From NCBI RefSeq assembly GCF_000364225.2, contig NZ_AQFT02000001.1, forward strand, positions 2,232,001 to 2,296,000: a stretch of DNA of 64,000 nucleotides. Reading direction: 5' to 3'. The first letter of the stretch is position 1. Every line of letters begins with the position of its first letter. A program made the position numbers and the translations under genes. Positions 18,399 through 27,685 of this stretch are shown piece after piece. This stretch comes from Eubacterium plexicaudatum ASF492 (lineage in GTDB: Bacteria > Bacillota > Clostridia > Lachnospirales > Lachnospiraceae). The notes under the pieces are model-generated. The model had not been told where the DNA came from and did no database searches. It saw only the letters and a program-made list of their open reading frames with translations.

Positions 18399-19070
18399 TC
18401 AAATATCCTGCGCATAATCCGTAAGAAAATAATCCGCCAGCTTTTCGATCTGTGTCTCGTCTTCCCTGCTGGAAGCATCTGCGATCCCTATTGTCCGAAA
18501 TCCGGCTTCCTTTGCCGTACGGATCGCATACAGACCATCCTCCACCACCCAGGTACCGGCCGTCTCGCTGTGGATTTTTTCTGCCGCCGCATAAAAAATC
18601 TCCGGATGATCTTTGCCGCTGCCAAACTCGCCGCAGGTTAAAATATCCGCAAAATATGAGCGAATCTTTAACCGTTCAAACGCAGCTTCCACCAACGGCC
18701 TGTCATTTGACGTCACAATGATCATCGGTATGCCTGCCTGATGCAGTTCCCTTAAAAACTCCTGCGCCGATGGCTTAAAGCCTGTTTCCTGCCGATAGGC
18801 ATCCACCACCGTTTGAATAATTCCGGCCCGAATCTCCTCCGCAGACTGCGTCAGCTCATAAGTTTCTTTGATATACCGTGCTCCCTGCTGCATGGTCAGA
18901 GAAAATAAAGTCCTGCCCAGTGTCGCAGGGGCATGTATGCCCAGCGTTTCCAGATAACGTTCTCCGCTGTGTGCCCATACCGGCATGGAATCCAGAATCG
19001 TTCCATCTACGTCAAAAATCATGCCTGTGACCGTTTCTTTTTCCAGAAACCGTTCATAAAATTTTCCCAT
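18399..19070 (-). CDS. HAD-superfamily phosphatase in the thiamine operon
   Basis: 223 residues with HAD motif I …MIFDVDGTILDSMPVW… (residues ~16-30), a helical cap, motif II …IIVTSNDRPLVEAA…, motif III Lys in …GSGKDHPEIF… and motif IV …WVVEDGLYAIRTAKEAGF…. It resembles beta-phosphoglucomutase/phosphoglycolate phosphatase-like members. Its position between thiE and thiC behind a TPP riboswitch suggests it dephosphorylates a thiamine intermediate, for example thiamine phosphate or HMP phosphate (inference). The ribosome site (GGAAGG) is about 13 nt from the ATG, unusually far. Confidence 0.8.
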   Translation of the reverse strand: MGKFYERFLEKETVTGMIFDVDGTILDSMPVWAHSGERYLETLGIHAPATLGRTLFSLTMQQGARYIKETYELTQSAEEIRAGIIQTVVDAYRQETGFKPSAQEFLRELHQAGIPMIIVTSNDRPLVEAAFERLKIRSYFADILTCGEFGSGKDHPEIFYAAAEKIHSETAGTWVVEDGLYAIRTAKEAGFRTIGIADASSREDETQIEKLADYFLTDYAQDI

Positions 19071-19079
19071 ACGATTCCA

Positions 19080-19729
19080 TTACCTTCCTTTCCTTTGTTC
19101 CATATGTAACAGCTTTTGCTTTAGCAGATTTGCCGCCCCTCTTATATCGGGCTGTGCAAAAATTGCGCTTACAACGGCAATTCCGCTGATCCCACTGCCG
19201 AAAAGGCTGTCCATATTATCTTTTGTAATACCCCCAATTGCCACGACAGGAACAGAAACCGCTTTGCAGACTTCCGTTAGCCGCTCATAGGAAATCACCT
19301 CCGCATCCTGTTTCGTTCCGGTTGGAAAGACCGCACCGACCCCAGATAGTCCGCCCCCTGCGCACAGGCAATCCTGGCCTGTTCCACGGTTCTTGCGGAT
19401 GCGCCGATGATCTTATCCGGCCCCAACATGGCACGGGCAATACGTACCTGCGTATCCTTCTGCCCTACATGCACGCCATCCGCATCCACCGCACGCGCAA
19501 TTTCCACCTCATCATTAATAATCAAAGGCGTCCGGTATCCGGCGCACAGTTCTTTCATTTGTTCCGCTTCGCTTAAAAACGCCTGCCCGGACATCTTTTT
19601 TTCCCGAAGCTGCACCATCGTCACACCGCCCTGCAGCGCTTCTTCGACCTGTTCGTACAAACTACGGCCGCACAGCCAGCTTCGATCTGTTACCGCATAC
19701 AGCAGCAGCTCCTTTTTCCTGCCGTTCAT
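19080..19729 (-). CDS. thiE: Thiamine-phosphate synthase ThiE (one frameshift)
   Basis: Joins HMP-PP and thiazole phosphate to thiamine phosphate. The ATG at 19729 (MNGRKKELLLYAVTD) has AGGAGG 6 nt upstream. Family blocks: …GGVTMVQLREK…, …PLIINDEVEIARAVDADGVHVGQKD…, …IGASARTVEQA…GADYLGVGAVFPTGTK… and …VVAIGGI…GIAVVSAIF…. A missing G in the run at 19340-19343 shifts frame exactly at GADYLG/VGAVFPT. It is the first gene after the riboswitch. Confidence 0.9.
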
Positions 19730-19784
19730 ATCCGTCCTCCTGTCGATCAATATTGTGAAAACAAAAGTTACAAAACCCGATATA

Positions 19785-19818
19785 CAAAAAAACGATACCC
19801 GGATCTACCTGGTATCGT
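19785..19818 (-). terminator. Riboswitch expression-platform terminator
   Basis: Minus strand: ACGATACC, 11-nt loop, GGTATCGT followed by seven T. It sits between the TPP aptamer and thiE; a second small hairpin (TTTCAGC-ATA-GCTGAAA, 19824-19840) precedes it. Ligand-bound aptamer would favour this terminator. Confidence 0.8.
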
Positions 19819-19847
19819 CCTGTTTTCAGCTATGCTGAAATGACTGT

Positions 19848-19938
19848 TCTGCTTCCCTACGTTGGCATGATCCAAATCAGGTTCCGGGTCTAAGCGCTGT
19901 CAGCTTACTCTCAGCCCATTAGCATGGACTCCCCACGT
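19848..19938 (-). promoter_or_regulatory. TPP riboswitch (THI box)
   Basis: Minus strand shows the conserved TPP aptamer blocks: …GGGCTGAGAGTAAGC…, …GACCCGGAACCTGATTTGG… and …ATGCCAACGTAGGGAAGCA. This element binds thiamine pyrophosphate and here controls transcription of thiE-HAD-thiC through the terminator just downstream. Confidence 0.95.
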
Positions 19939-20002
19939 GTTCATTTGTTGTTCCAGATTATTATAACAATGTGTATTGGAATATGCAAGCGTTTTGAGAC
20001 AA

Positions 20003-21612
20003 TTATTTGTTAATGCTACGCAAAATAATACATCTTTTCAATAACACAGGTATGCACCTTTTTCTTTTATCATAGTTAATTCCTGCAAGCAAAAGATTTC
20101 CGCCATAATCACGCAAAGCCTCCACATAACCTCTGTCTTTTATCTGTGCAACCACACCATATGCAGATTGATCCCATTTTAGTTCAATGATAACGGCCGG
20201 CTTATCCATATGCAGCTTTCTTGGAATTAGACAAATATCGGCAAAGCCTTTTCCTCCCGGCAGTTCCCTGATCATTGTGTAATACTCTCTCGCAAAATAA
20301 AAAGCCAGGTTGATCGTACAGCTTAAAGCATTTTCATCATTATACTGCAGCATGGAAAATTCTTTATGTGCGTGGTCAATCCCTTCTGCAACGGCTCTGC
20401 CATCCATTGCCCACAAAGATTCCAGCAGTTTTTTGGAAGCCTCTATGGAACGGATCACTTCATGCCAGTCCATTGTACGAATTGCATTTACATATTCCTG
20501 TGAAACTTCTTTGTTCGGAATCGAGGCCATTTGCTGCCGGTTATCGTATGTCAGATATCCGAGATGCACCAGAAGCGTTAATACGTCATCCTTGGATACA
20601 AACGTCGTCATGTCATTTACAAACGTCCCTGTTTGAAGACAGATTTTCTCTCCTGCCAGCATTTTGACAACGGCGTTTTTTAATCCGTCCATATCCATCC
20701 GGATATAAATCTTAAGCGCCTCATATGTTTCCGTCTGATTCCAGTATGTGCCAAACGTATGCCTGAGCATTGCTTCTACAATCGACTTGGGACTGTATAT
20801 GGAATAACACACTTCTCCCTTTTGCGTATGAGAAACAAGCCGATAGCCATCATACCATGCCTGTGCTTCCTCAAAATTCATATTGTAATCCGCACAAAGT
20901 CTTTTTACCTCCTGCTCGGTAAATCCGAAATACGGCGCCAGATTACCCGGTTCGGTCATAGAATATTCGGTAAACATATTTAAGGCGGAATGTGAGCCAT
21001 ATTTTTAATCGGAAGAACACCTGTCATATAAGCGAGTGCAATATAATCCTGATCTTTCAGCCATACGCGCAGAAAATCAAGATACTGCCTTTGTGCCTCT
21101 TCGTCCGAACGGTATTCCCGAAACAGACAATCCCATTCATCTATCAAAACAATAAACGTATGCTTTGTACCGGAAAAAATGTCTTTCATAATCCGAATCA
21201 AATTATGAGGGTCCCGAAAACGCACCTGCTCAAAATGTTCCGTCAACTCCAAAATCAGATAATTTTTAATCATAGACACCATTTCGCTCACACAATCTGT
21301 CATGCTTAAAAATTCCTGCATATTGATCTTGATCACATCATACCTGTTCAAATGTTTTTTATATGATTCGATCTGAGCAACCGCGAAAGGATCAAACAAC
21401 GGCGCACAGTTCTCGCCTCTGTTATAGTATGCGGCCAGCATATCCGCAGCCATTGATTTTCCGAAACGTCTTGGACGGCTGACACACAAAAACTTCTGCC
21501 TTGTATTGATCACCGCATTTGTCTGCTGTATCAGCATCGTTTTGTCTATATAAATTTCAGAATTCAGACTTTCGCGAAACCCCTTGCTTCCCGGATTCAG
21601 ATAACTCCCCAT
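20003..21612 (-). CDS. AAA-ATPase/PD-(D/E)XK nuclease-like protein (one frameshift)
   Basis: Two-domain protein common in anaerobes. N-terminal AAA-like part: …YIDKTMLIQQ…, P-loop …VSRPRRFGKSMAADML…, Walker B …FIVLIDEWDCLF…, sensor …MTGVLPIKK…. C-terminal part: …AVIIELKWD…, a PD-(D/E)XK-type motif, with …QIKDRGYVEALRDYGGNLLLAGINYDKR…. Start ATG at 21612 has AAGGGGA upstream. A missing A in the run at 21002-21006 separates the two domains. Length about 536 residues is normal for the family. The function is unproven; a nuclease role in mobile-element biology is often suggested. Confidence 0.78.
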
Positions 21613-21739
21613 TTGATCATCCCCTTAAACTTGCTTTGTATATCAGTATACAAAATACCCGCACAAAAAGCAAACGAAAATACATAAAAACCGACGCAGA
21701 TACACATCCTATGGCAAAACAAATAAAAGGAGACTATCT

Positions 21740-22174
21740 ATGATTGAACAGGATACGATAAGATTATTACGGGAATGTGACGCCGGCATAAAAATGGGTG
21801 TTGCGTCCATTGATGACGTTATTTCCTATGTCAGTAACGAAAAACTAAAACAGGATTTGATCAGCTGTAAAAACAGCCATATCCTGTTAAAAGAAGAAAT
21901 TCAAATTCTGTTAAACCAGTACCACGACGAAGGAAAAGAGCCGGATTTGATGGCACAGGGCATGTCGTGGCTAAAAACAAATGTAAAGCTTGTCCTCAAT
22001 GAATCCGACCATACGATTGCCAGCCTGATGACAGACGGCTGCAATATGGGCATCAAATCACTGCATCAATTTCTGAACGAATATCAGGCGGCTGACGAGA
22101 CCTCCAAAGATATTGCCAAACGCCTGATCAGCCTGGAAGAAAATCTTGTCAGAGACGTACGGGAATATTTATAA
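21740..22174 (+). CDS. Four-helix-bundle hypothetical protein (ferritin-like, DUF2383-type)
   Basis: 144 residues, AAAGGAG 8 nt before the ATG. All-helical: …ECDAGIKMGVASIDDVISYVSNEKLKQDLISCKNSHILLKEEIQILLNQYHDEG… then …LVLNESDHTIASLMTDGCNMGIKSLHQFLNEY… and …DIAKRLISLEENLVRDVREYL. The length and helix spacing fit small ferritin-like/DUF2383 proteins of Lachnospiraceae, which lack a known function. Its stop lies 12 bp from the convergent moaC stop. Confidence 0.6.
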   Translation: MIEQDTIRLLRECDAGIKMGVASIDDVISYVSNEKLKQDLISCKNSHILLKEEIQILLNQYHDEGKEPDLMAQGMSWLKTNVKLVLNESDHTIASLMTDGCNMGIKSLHQFLNEYQAADETSKDIAKRLISLEENLVRDVREYL

Positions 22175-22186
22175 CAAGCTTTACTT

Positions 22187-22661
22187 TTACCGATATACGA
22201 CATTCCCGCTTCTGCCCCCTGTCTTGCTGCAAAGATGAATCTCTCCGATTTTCATCGTACGATCCAATGCTTTGCACATATCATAAATCGTTAACAGCGC
22301 CGTACTGACCCCCGTCAGAGCTTCCATCTCGACGCCGGTTTTTCCGGTTACCGTTACGGTGCAATAGCAGCGGATCGTATAAAGCTGCGGCTCCATCTCA
22401 AACGTAATCTTACATCCGCTTAACGGCAGAATATGGCACATCGGTATCAGCTGCGACGTATTCTTCGCCCCCATAATGCCAGCCGTTGCCGCAACCGAAA
22501 GTACAATCGCCTTTTTTCACCGTGCCTGCCGTAACTGCCTCGTATACGGCTTCGTTCACCTGAATTGTTCCGGTTGCCACTGCCGTTCGTACCGTATCAT
22601 TTTTTTCCGTTACATCGACCATCCGCGCATTTCCGTCATTGTCAAAATGTGTCAGTTCCAT
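22187..22661 (-). CDS. moaC: Cyclic pyranopterin monophosphate synthase MoaC (frameshift)
   Basis: Second step of molybdopterin synthesis. Family blocks: [31 protein letters not shown]…, …NEAVYEAV…, then in the next frame …[26 protein letters not shown]…, …[29 protein letters not shown]… and …KTGGRSG…. One extra base near the A run at 22512-22517 (or an inserted T just after) shifts the frame. Start has GAGAGG upstream. Last gene of the molybdenum cluster. Confidence 0.88.
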
Positions 22662-22820
22662 TCTGTCTGCCTCTCTTTCCCAGAGCGTATTTGAATAAAG
22701 AAATAAAGCAATTTCAAACGCGCTCTAACGGTTTTCTTTTTCTTTTAAAAACATCATCTTCCGTTCTGAGAACTGTAAATAATCCGGCATTCCCTTCTGC
22801 TCGATCTCCGGTATCCGATC

Positions 22821-23813
22821 TCACTGTACAAACCAGCAAATCGGCTTTTTTTCAGCTGCATCTCCTTCCGGAAGCAGATAATATTTGTCCTCAAACGGCA
22901 AATGTGCCTGTTCTGCCACCGCTACGCGGATACTGTTGTCCGGCCTGGTTCCCCAGACCGGAATCAGATCGTGTGCCCGGTATCCGATGCAGGATACCTC
23001 TTCTGGCACCGGATTGCGAAGATGCAGCAAAATTCCCCAGTCGGCCGCTTCTATCGTATACGTATGCGCATCCCTGCGCACATCCGGTCTGTTTACGGCG
23101 GAAAAATTTTTGCACCCGGTCAGCCTGGCTGCTTCCCGGTATACGGGCCTTTCAAAAATATCCCTTGTCCTGCCGCACACCAGGTCTTCCCCCTGATCTA
23201 ACACAAGCACTTCCTGGCTGAAACGATAGATTTCGTCTCTGCTGTGAGATACCAAAACGACCGTTCCCGGAAAGTCTTCCAGTAGCATTTGCATTTCCCG
23301 CTGCATCTGATCTTTTAACGTCACATCCAGCGCCGAAAACGGCTCGTCCAGTAAAATCACGTCCGGCTGCGCGGCAAGCATTCTTGCCAGCGCTACCCGC
23401 TGCTGCTGTCCGCCGGACAGTTCATGCGGCATACGATCTGCCAGTCCGGACAGTCGAAAGCGTTCGATCAGCTCTTCCACCCGTTTTTTCTTTTCCGCCC
23501 TTTTCCCTTTTAATGCCGAACCAATATTTTGCGCCGCATTCATCGTCGGAAACAGCGCATAATTTTGAAACAGATACCCTACGCTTCTTTGCTGCGGCTT
23601 CCTGTTTCGTTTTGCGGCGGAGTCAAAAAAAACATGATCCGGCGTCCGTATCATTCCCTCATCCGGTGTTTCGATGCCTGCGATGCATTTTAACGTCATG
23701 CTTTTTCCGCTGCCGGATGCGCCTAGAATGCCGATACGGTCCGACCGGGAAGAAAAATTCACATGCAGGCGGAAATTTTTCAGATTTTTAGTAATATGAA
23801 TCTCAAGCGACAT
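22821..23813 (-). CDS. modC: Molybdate-type ABC transporter ATPase
   Basis: 330 residues from the ATG at 23813 (MSLEIHITKNLKNFRL…). Walker A GASGSGKS, Q-loop …GYLFQNYALFPTM…, signature LSGGQQQR, Walker B …ILLDEPFSALD… and H-loop …VLVSHSRDEIY… are intact. The C-terminal ~110 residues (…CIGYRAHDLIPVWG…, …LPEGDAAEKKPICWFVQ) form a TOBE/MOP-like domain. Assignment to molybdate import rests on resemblance to ModC and on flanking moaC and MoCF-domain genes. No modA or modB lies beside it, and it has no good ribosome site: it begins inside the end of a truncated MoCF gene, suggesting a deletion joined them. Confidence 0.78.
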   Translation of the reverse strand: MSLEIHITKNLKNFRLHVNFSSRSDRIGILGASGSGKSMTLKCIAGIETPDEGMIRTPDHVFFDSAAKRNRKPQQRSVGYLFQNYALFPTMNAAQNIGSALKGKRAEKKKRVEELIERFRLSGLADRMPHELSGGQQQRVALARMLAAQPDVILLDEPFSALDVTLKDQMQREMQMLLEDFPGTVVLVSHSRDEIYRFSQEVLVLDQGEDLVCGRTRDIFERPVYREAARLTGCKNFSAVNRPDVRRDAHTYTIEAADWGILLHLRNPVPEEVSCIGYRAHDLIPVWGTRPDNSIRVAVAEQAHLPFEDKYYLLPEGDAAEKKPICWFVQ

Positions 23814-24625
23814 GAAACATGGCACCCGACAGAACCGGCGCCCCGTACGTAACGACGGAATCTGCCACACTGCGGATTGCTGCCGGTGTTCTGTCATCCG
23901 GATCCACACTCATTCCTCCGGTGCAGATAATCAAATCCGCCCCTCGTCCGATCAGGCCGCGAATTGCCGCGGCTGTCATCCGGCTGTCATCGCTGCAAAG
24001 TTCACAGCCAACGATATCCGCATGGTATTCTTCCAGTTTATCCAGAACAACCGGCGTAAAAGTATCCCGAATCCTTCCCGTATACACTTCACTTCCCGTC
24101 GCCACAATGCCTGCTTTCTTTTTCAAAAAGGCCGAAGCGCAAACAGCGGCTTTTCTCCAACCAGCTCTTTTGCACGCCGTATTTTCTCTTTTCAATTACA
24201 AGCGGAATCACACGCATCCCGGCCAGTCTGTCATTTTCGTGTACCGGAAAATTCCCATGACGGCAGGCAATCATCATCTCGCCCAGCGCGTTTACCTGGT
24301 TCAGCCTGTGCGTGTCCACCTGAAACAACCCGTCACATGCCGCAAGCAGCTCAATCTTTCCTTCTTTGATTTCGGACGGATACATATGTTCATTTTGGCA
24401 CAATTCACACAGCGCCTGTGCGGCATCGTTTTCATGCAGCATCGCCTCGTCTTTTTCCCAAATATATATGTGCTCTTTTCCAATGCTTAACAGCACCGGA
24501 ATATCTTCTTCTTGAATCACATAGCCTTTTCGAAATACCACATCTTTTACAACGCCCCGGATAATCTGCGTCATATCATGACACAATACGTGACCGACCG
24601 CGTCTTCTGTCCGTATCCGTTTCAC
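23803..24625 (-). pseudogene. Molybdopterin-binding (MoCF) protein, frameshifted and C-terminally truncated
   Basis: Starts at a GTG at 24625 (AAGGAG upstream; MKRIRTEDAVGHVLCHDMTQI…). The N-terminal region is followed by a MoCF biosynthesis domain: …AGIVATGSEVYTGRI…, …ADIVGCELCSDDSRMT…, …GADLIICTGGMSVDPDDRTP…, …VVTYGAPVLSGAMF. Missing bases at 24182-24185 and 24125-24129 split the frame (homopolymer pattern). After GAMF the family normally continues ~70 residues; here it stops within three residues inside the modC start, so this end is a true truncation. Confidence 0.7.
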
Positions 24626-24916
24626 TTTCCACAACTCCTTTTCATCTTAACATGATACGCATAATTCTCGTGATTGCCGGATGCAATACTAGTATTGCAT
24701 CGTCATATCTCGTGCATATTTAACAAATACCGCATCTATTATGTACATATTATCATCCTTTTCACTAAAATGCAATGCTTCCATGAAAATTTTTCTATTA
24801 ATAATAATTTTTATTAATACTGCGGCCAATTTTATGATATTTAAAAAATTATGGAATTTTCAGGAAACAGTCATATGGAAATTAATAAAGCAGACCGATA
24901 TAATATATATTCATAG
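24626..24916. other. Intergenic, AT-rich
   Basis: Divergent gap between the molybdenum cluster and flagellin. A small perfect repeat pair around 24685-24705 (GCAATACTAGTATTGC) is a candidate protein site for the minus-strand operon. No gene supported. Confidence 0.4.
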
Positions 24917-24943
24917 TAAAGCATTCAGAATACCGGCCTGATT
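24917..24943 (+). promoter_or_regulatory. Sigma-D (sigma-28) flagellar promoter
   Basis: TAAA (24917-24920), 15-bp spacer, GCCTGATT (24936-24943), close to the sigma-28 consensus TAAA-N15-GCCGATAA, about 50 bp before the flagellin start. Confidence 0.65.
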
Positions 24944-24993
24944 TTTAGATATGCACACACGAAAATCAGAGGTTCGGATAAGGAGAATAAGAT

Positions 24994-25962
24994 ATGGTAA
25001 TACAACATAATTTACAGGCGGCAAATGCCAAAAGAATGTTAGGCGGCACCTCGTCAAAAAAGGCGGATTCGACCAAAAAGCTGTCTTCCGGATATAAAAT
25101 CAACTGTGCGGCGGATGATGCGGCCGGTTTATCCATTTCGGAAAAAATGCGTTATCAGGTACGGGGATTAGGAAAAGCATCCAAAAATGCACAGGATGGG
25201 GTTTCCTTAATTCAGGTAGCGGAAGGCGCGCTCAATGAAGTGCATTCGATCTTGCACAGAATGAACGAACTGGCTACACAGGCAGCAAATGATACAAATA
25301 CGACGATTGACAGAGACAGCATTAAAAAAGAGATTGATCAGCTCGGAATTGAAATTGACCGGGTAGCCAGTGCAACACAGTTTAATTCCATGAATCTGTT
25401 AGACGGCACCTTTAAAAATAAAAACCTCCAGGTAGGCGCGCTTTCCGGACAGAACATTGTGCTTGACATCAAAGCAATGGATACTCATGCCCTGGGACTG
25501 GCATTTTTATTTGACAATCCGGACACGATTGACAAAATCCTGGAATCTACCCCTTCCATTGATTATATCGAAATGATTGACGAAAGAGACACCGCTTACT
25601 TTAACTGGATGTCCTTTGATGTGGCAACCGGAAAGAAAAACCATTTTGATCCGGAGCACTGCCTGTTTGTCGATTCTTACGAAATGGCGGGAAGAACGAT
25701 GAAACTCGTGCAAAATGCGTCAGACGTAGTCTCCCAGATGCGTTCTTCTCTGGGCGCGGTACAAAACCGGCTGGAGCATACGACTGCAAATCTTGATAAT
25801 ACCGCCGAAAATACGGCTGCTGCGGAATCCGGTATCCGTGACACCGACATGGCTGATGAAATGGTCACATTCAGCATTCATAACATTTTAGAGCAGGCAG
25901 GGCAGGCCATGCTTGCACAGGCCAATCAAAGCTCACAGGGCGTATTATCACTGTTACAATAA
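24994..25962 (+). CDS. Flagellin
   Basis: 322 residues with AAGGAG before the ATG. The N-terminal D0/D1 region (MVIQHNLQAANAKRML…TKKLSSGYKINCAADDAAGLSISEKMR…, …ARNAQDG-like KNAQDGVSLIQVAEGALNEVH…) and C-terminal D1/D0 region (…RSSLGAVQNRLEHTTANLDNTAENTAAAESGIRDTDMADEMV…, …AQANQSSQGVLSLLQ) are typical filament and TLR5-recognition segments. A short variable middle (…NWMSFDVATGKKNHF…) replaces D2/D3. No other flagellar gene is in the window; expression is likely from the sigma-D promoter. Confidence 0.95.
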   Translation: MVIQHNLQAANAKRMLGGTSSKKADSTKKLSSGYKINCAADDAAGLSISEKMRYQVRGLGKASKNAQDGVSLIQVAEGALNEVHSILHRMNELATQAANDTNTTIDRDSIKKEIDQLGIEIDRVASATQFNSMNLLDGTFKNKNLQVGALSGQNIVLDIKAMDTHALGLAFLFDNPDTIDKILESTPSIDYIEMIDERDTAYFNWMSFDVATGKKNHFDPEHCLFVDSYEMAGRTMKLVQNASDVVSQMRSSLGAVQNRLEHTTANLDNTAENTAAAESGIRDTDMADEMVTFSIHNILEQAGQAMLAQANQSSQGVLSLLQ

Positions 25963-25980
25963 ACCATTACCATTTCACAA

Positions 25981-26022
25981 CGCCGCAGCGCGTGTTTGAA
26001 AACTCAAACACGCGCTGCGGCG
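25981..26022. terminator. Very stable 19-bp hairpin between convergent genes
   Basis: CGCCGCAGCGCGTGTTTGA, AAAC loop, then the exact complement. It lies 18 bp after the flagellin stop and 10 bp from the stop of the convergent MBL gene. There is no T tract on either side, so it may act as an mRNA 3' stabiliser or Rho-type block rather than a classic terminator. Confidence 0.6.
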
Positions 26023-26032
26023 TCACGTATGA

Positions 26033-26876
26033 TCAAAAGATTTGCATACCACTATGTATCTTGCGCAGTCTGTCGCCCATATAAGGCTTCATCAGAGCAA
26101 ACGCCTGCTCTCCGGTACAGTGTCCGGTATAAAAAACCGTATCGGACAGTTCTTCCGTACAAAGCTGTGCGGCTGTTTCACATATGATCTGTGCCTCCAC
26201 CTGTTCATAAGCTCCCTTTTTCATCATATGAAACCCACTGATTACGGTTTTGGGCGGCTTATCATACCATTCCTGATATTTGCTTAAAATATTTAAAATT
26301 CCATTGTGCGCACAGCCGGATATGACCGTATGTTCCTCCCCTGTGTAATTACCAGACATTGTTCGTGTTCAAACGTATCCGGAGCATGCTGTCCATTCAC
26401 TTTTTTGGATAACAGCAGATTGCTTTTGCAAAATATTTTCTGCCTGTAATCTTTGTAAACAAAAAAAGTTCCTCATCAATCCGGCAGTCTCCGTCAAGCA
26501 TATGCACACAGTCCAATTCCGCAATGGCAGGATCCATACCGATATAGCGTTCTCCATGATAAAAATCTCCGCACGCAGATCTTTGCATATAAATCTGCGC
26601 TTTTGGATTCAGCTCATGAAACGCCGGAATTCCCCCTGTATGATCATAGTGCCCATGACTTATGATTACCGTATCTACTCCGGTAAGATCAATGTTCAGC
26701 TTTTCGGCGTTTTTTATAAAAGCATCTGTCGCCCCCGTATCTACCAGCAATTTGTGCTTCTTTGTTTCCACATACAGGGACAGTCCATGTTCAAAACAGC
26801 AGGATGGATTTGTAAAAATATCTTCCATTCCGGTATTTTCGATGCCCGTATCTTCAATAAGAACAACTATTTTCAT
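26033..26876 (-). CDS. MBL-fold metallohydrolase (two frameshifts)
   Basis: Metallo-beta-lactamase-fold protein of the group annotated as dihydropterin/RFA-P-like synthases. Start at MKIVVLIEDTG (26876). Zinc motif …IISHGHYDHTGGI… (HxHxDH), …LLVDTGATDAFIKNA…, then …EHTVISGCAHNGILNIL…, …GFHMMKKG… and …YTGHCTGEQAFALMK…. Missing bases at 26424-26427 (A) and 26338-26341 (G) break it. The reaction in this organism is unknown. Confidence 0.78.
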
Positions 26877-26913
26877 CTTTTCGCAACCTTTCTGCACTTA
26901 TGAACTGTGATTC

Positions 26914-27639
26914 TTAGTCCCACCAGAAATACCAGACAACAGACTGCTCCAGTCCTGCGGCCAGTTCCGATATTTTATACGTACTCGTCCCCTGGTCCAC
27001 ACGGTCCGTGCAGAACGCATATTGTTCTTTGGCCGCTTCCAGACTGTCCACGCCATTTAATCCCTTCGGTGCGTAAAATTCCATTACGTCAGACGTAAAA
27101 AGCGCCGGAACCGCCTCATATTTTTCATACCAGTATTTACAAATGGAAATCATTTCTTCCGGAGACGGGCATTCGTTCCATCCGCCCATCGGAAGATATG
27201 CGATAATTTCCCATGGATTTTTTACCGGAATCTCTAATAATAACGTATCTTCCTGCAATGTACCGTCCCGGAAAGAACGGTATCCGATAAATTCACGCTG
27301 CACTTCTCCTTCCGTCTCCGTTCCGATAAAATCATTGATCTCCCCTTCTTCCCAATATTCCGTATAGGATGCATATCGTTCTTTCAAAATTTCCTGCCCG
27401 TTATCCTGACAGCTGTCAAGTATCTGCTGTCTGTCATATCCGCCGCCCAGCGCACCTTCCAGCAGCACTTCTACGGCATATGATTCCAGACAGATGATTG
27501 CCGGATAATAGCCACCGGCCTTTGCGTTCTCCAAAGCAGCCATATATGCTTTTTCCACAAGCTTCGGATCCGATCCTTTTTCAAATGCCTGATACTTACA
27601 TCCCATACGTTCCGCTATTTTTTTTGTCGTTTCTTCCAT
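26914..27639 (-). CDS. DUF4253-domain protein
   Basis: 241 residues; the second of two close ATGs (27639) is best spaced from GGAGG. The C-terminal half carries the DUF4253 look: …AYLPMGGWNECPSPEEMISICKYWYEKYEAVPALFTSDVMEFY…, ending …EQSVVWYFWWD. The N-terminal part is helical with a YXAIICLES-type segment. Function unknown; frame intact. Confidence 0.7.
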   Translation of the reverse strand: MEETTKKIAERMGCKYQAFEKGSDPKLVEKAYMAALENAKAGGYYPAIICLESYAVEVLLEGALGGGYDRQQILDSCQDNGQEILKERYASYTEYWEEGEINDFIGTETEGEVQREFIGYRSFRDGTLQEDTLLLEIPVKNPWEIIAYLPMGGWNECPSPEEMISICKYWYEKYEAVPALFTSDVMEFYAPKGLNGVDSLEAAKEQYAFCTDRVDQGTSTYKISELAAGLEQSVVWYFWWD

Positions 27640-27685
27640 TCCCATTTCCTCCGTTCGTCATACGTTTATCCTGCGGCCGCCCTGT

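Noticed and set aside
24741..24941. 66-residue plus-strand frame upstream of flagellin
   Set aside because: Overlaps the sigma-D promoter, is AT-rich and has no ribosome site.
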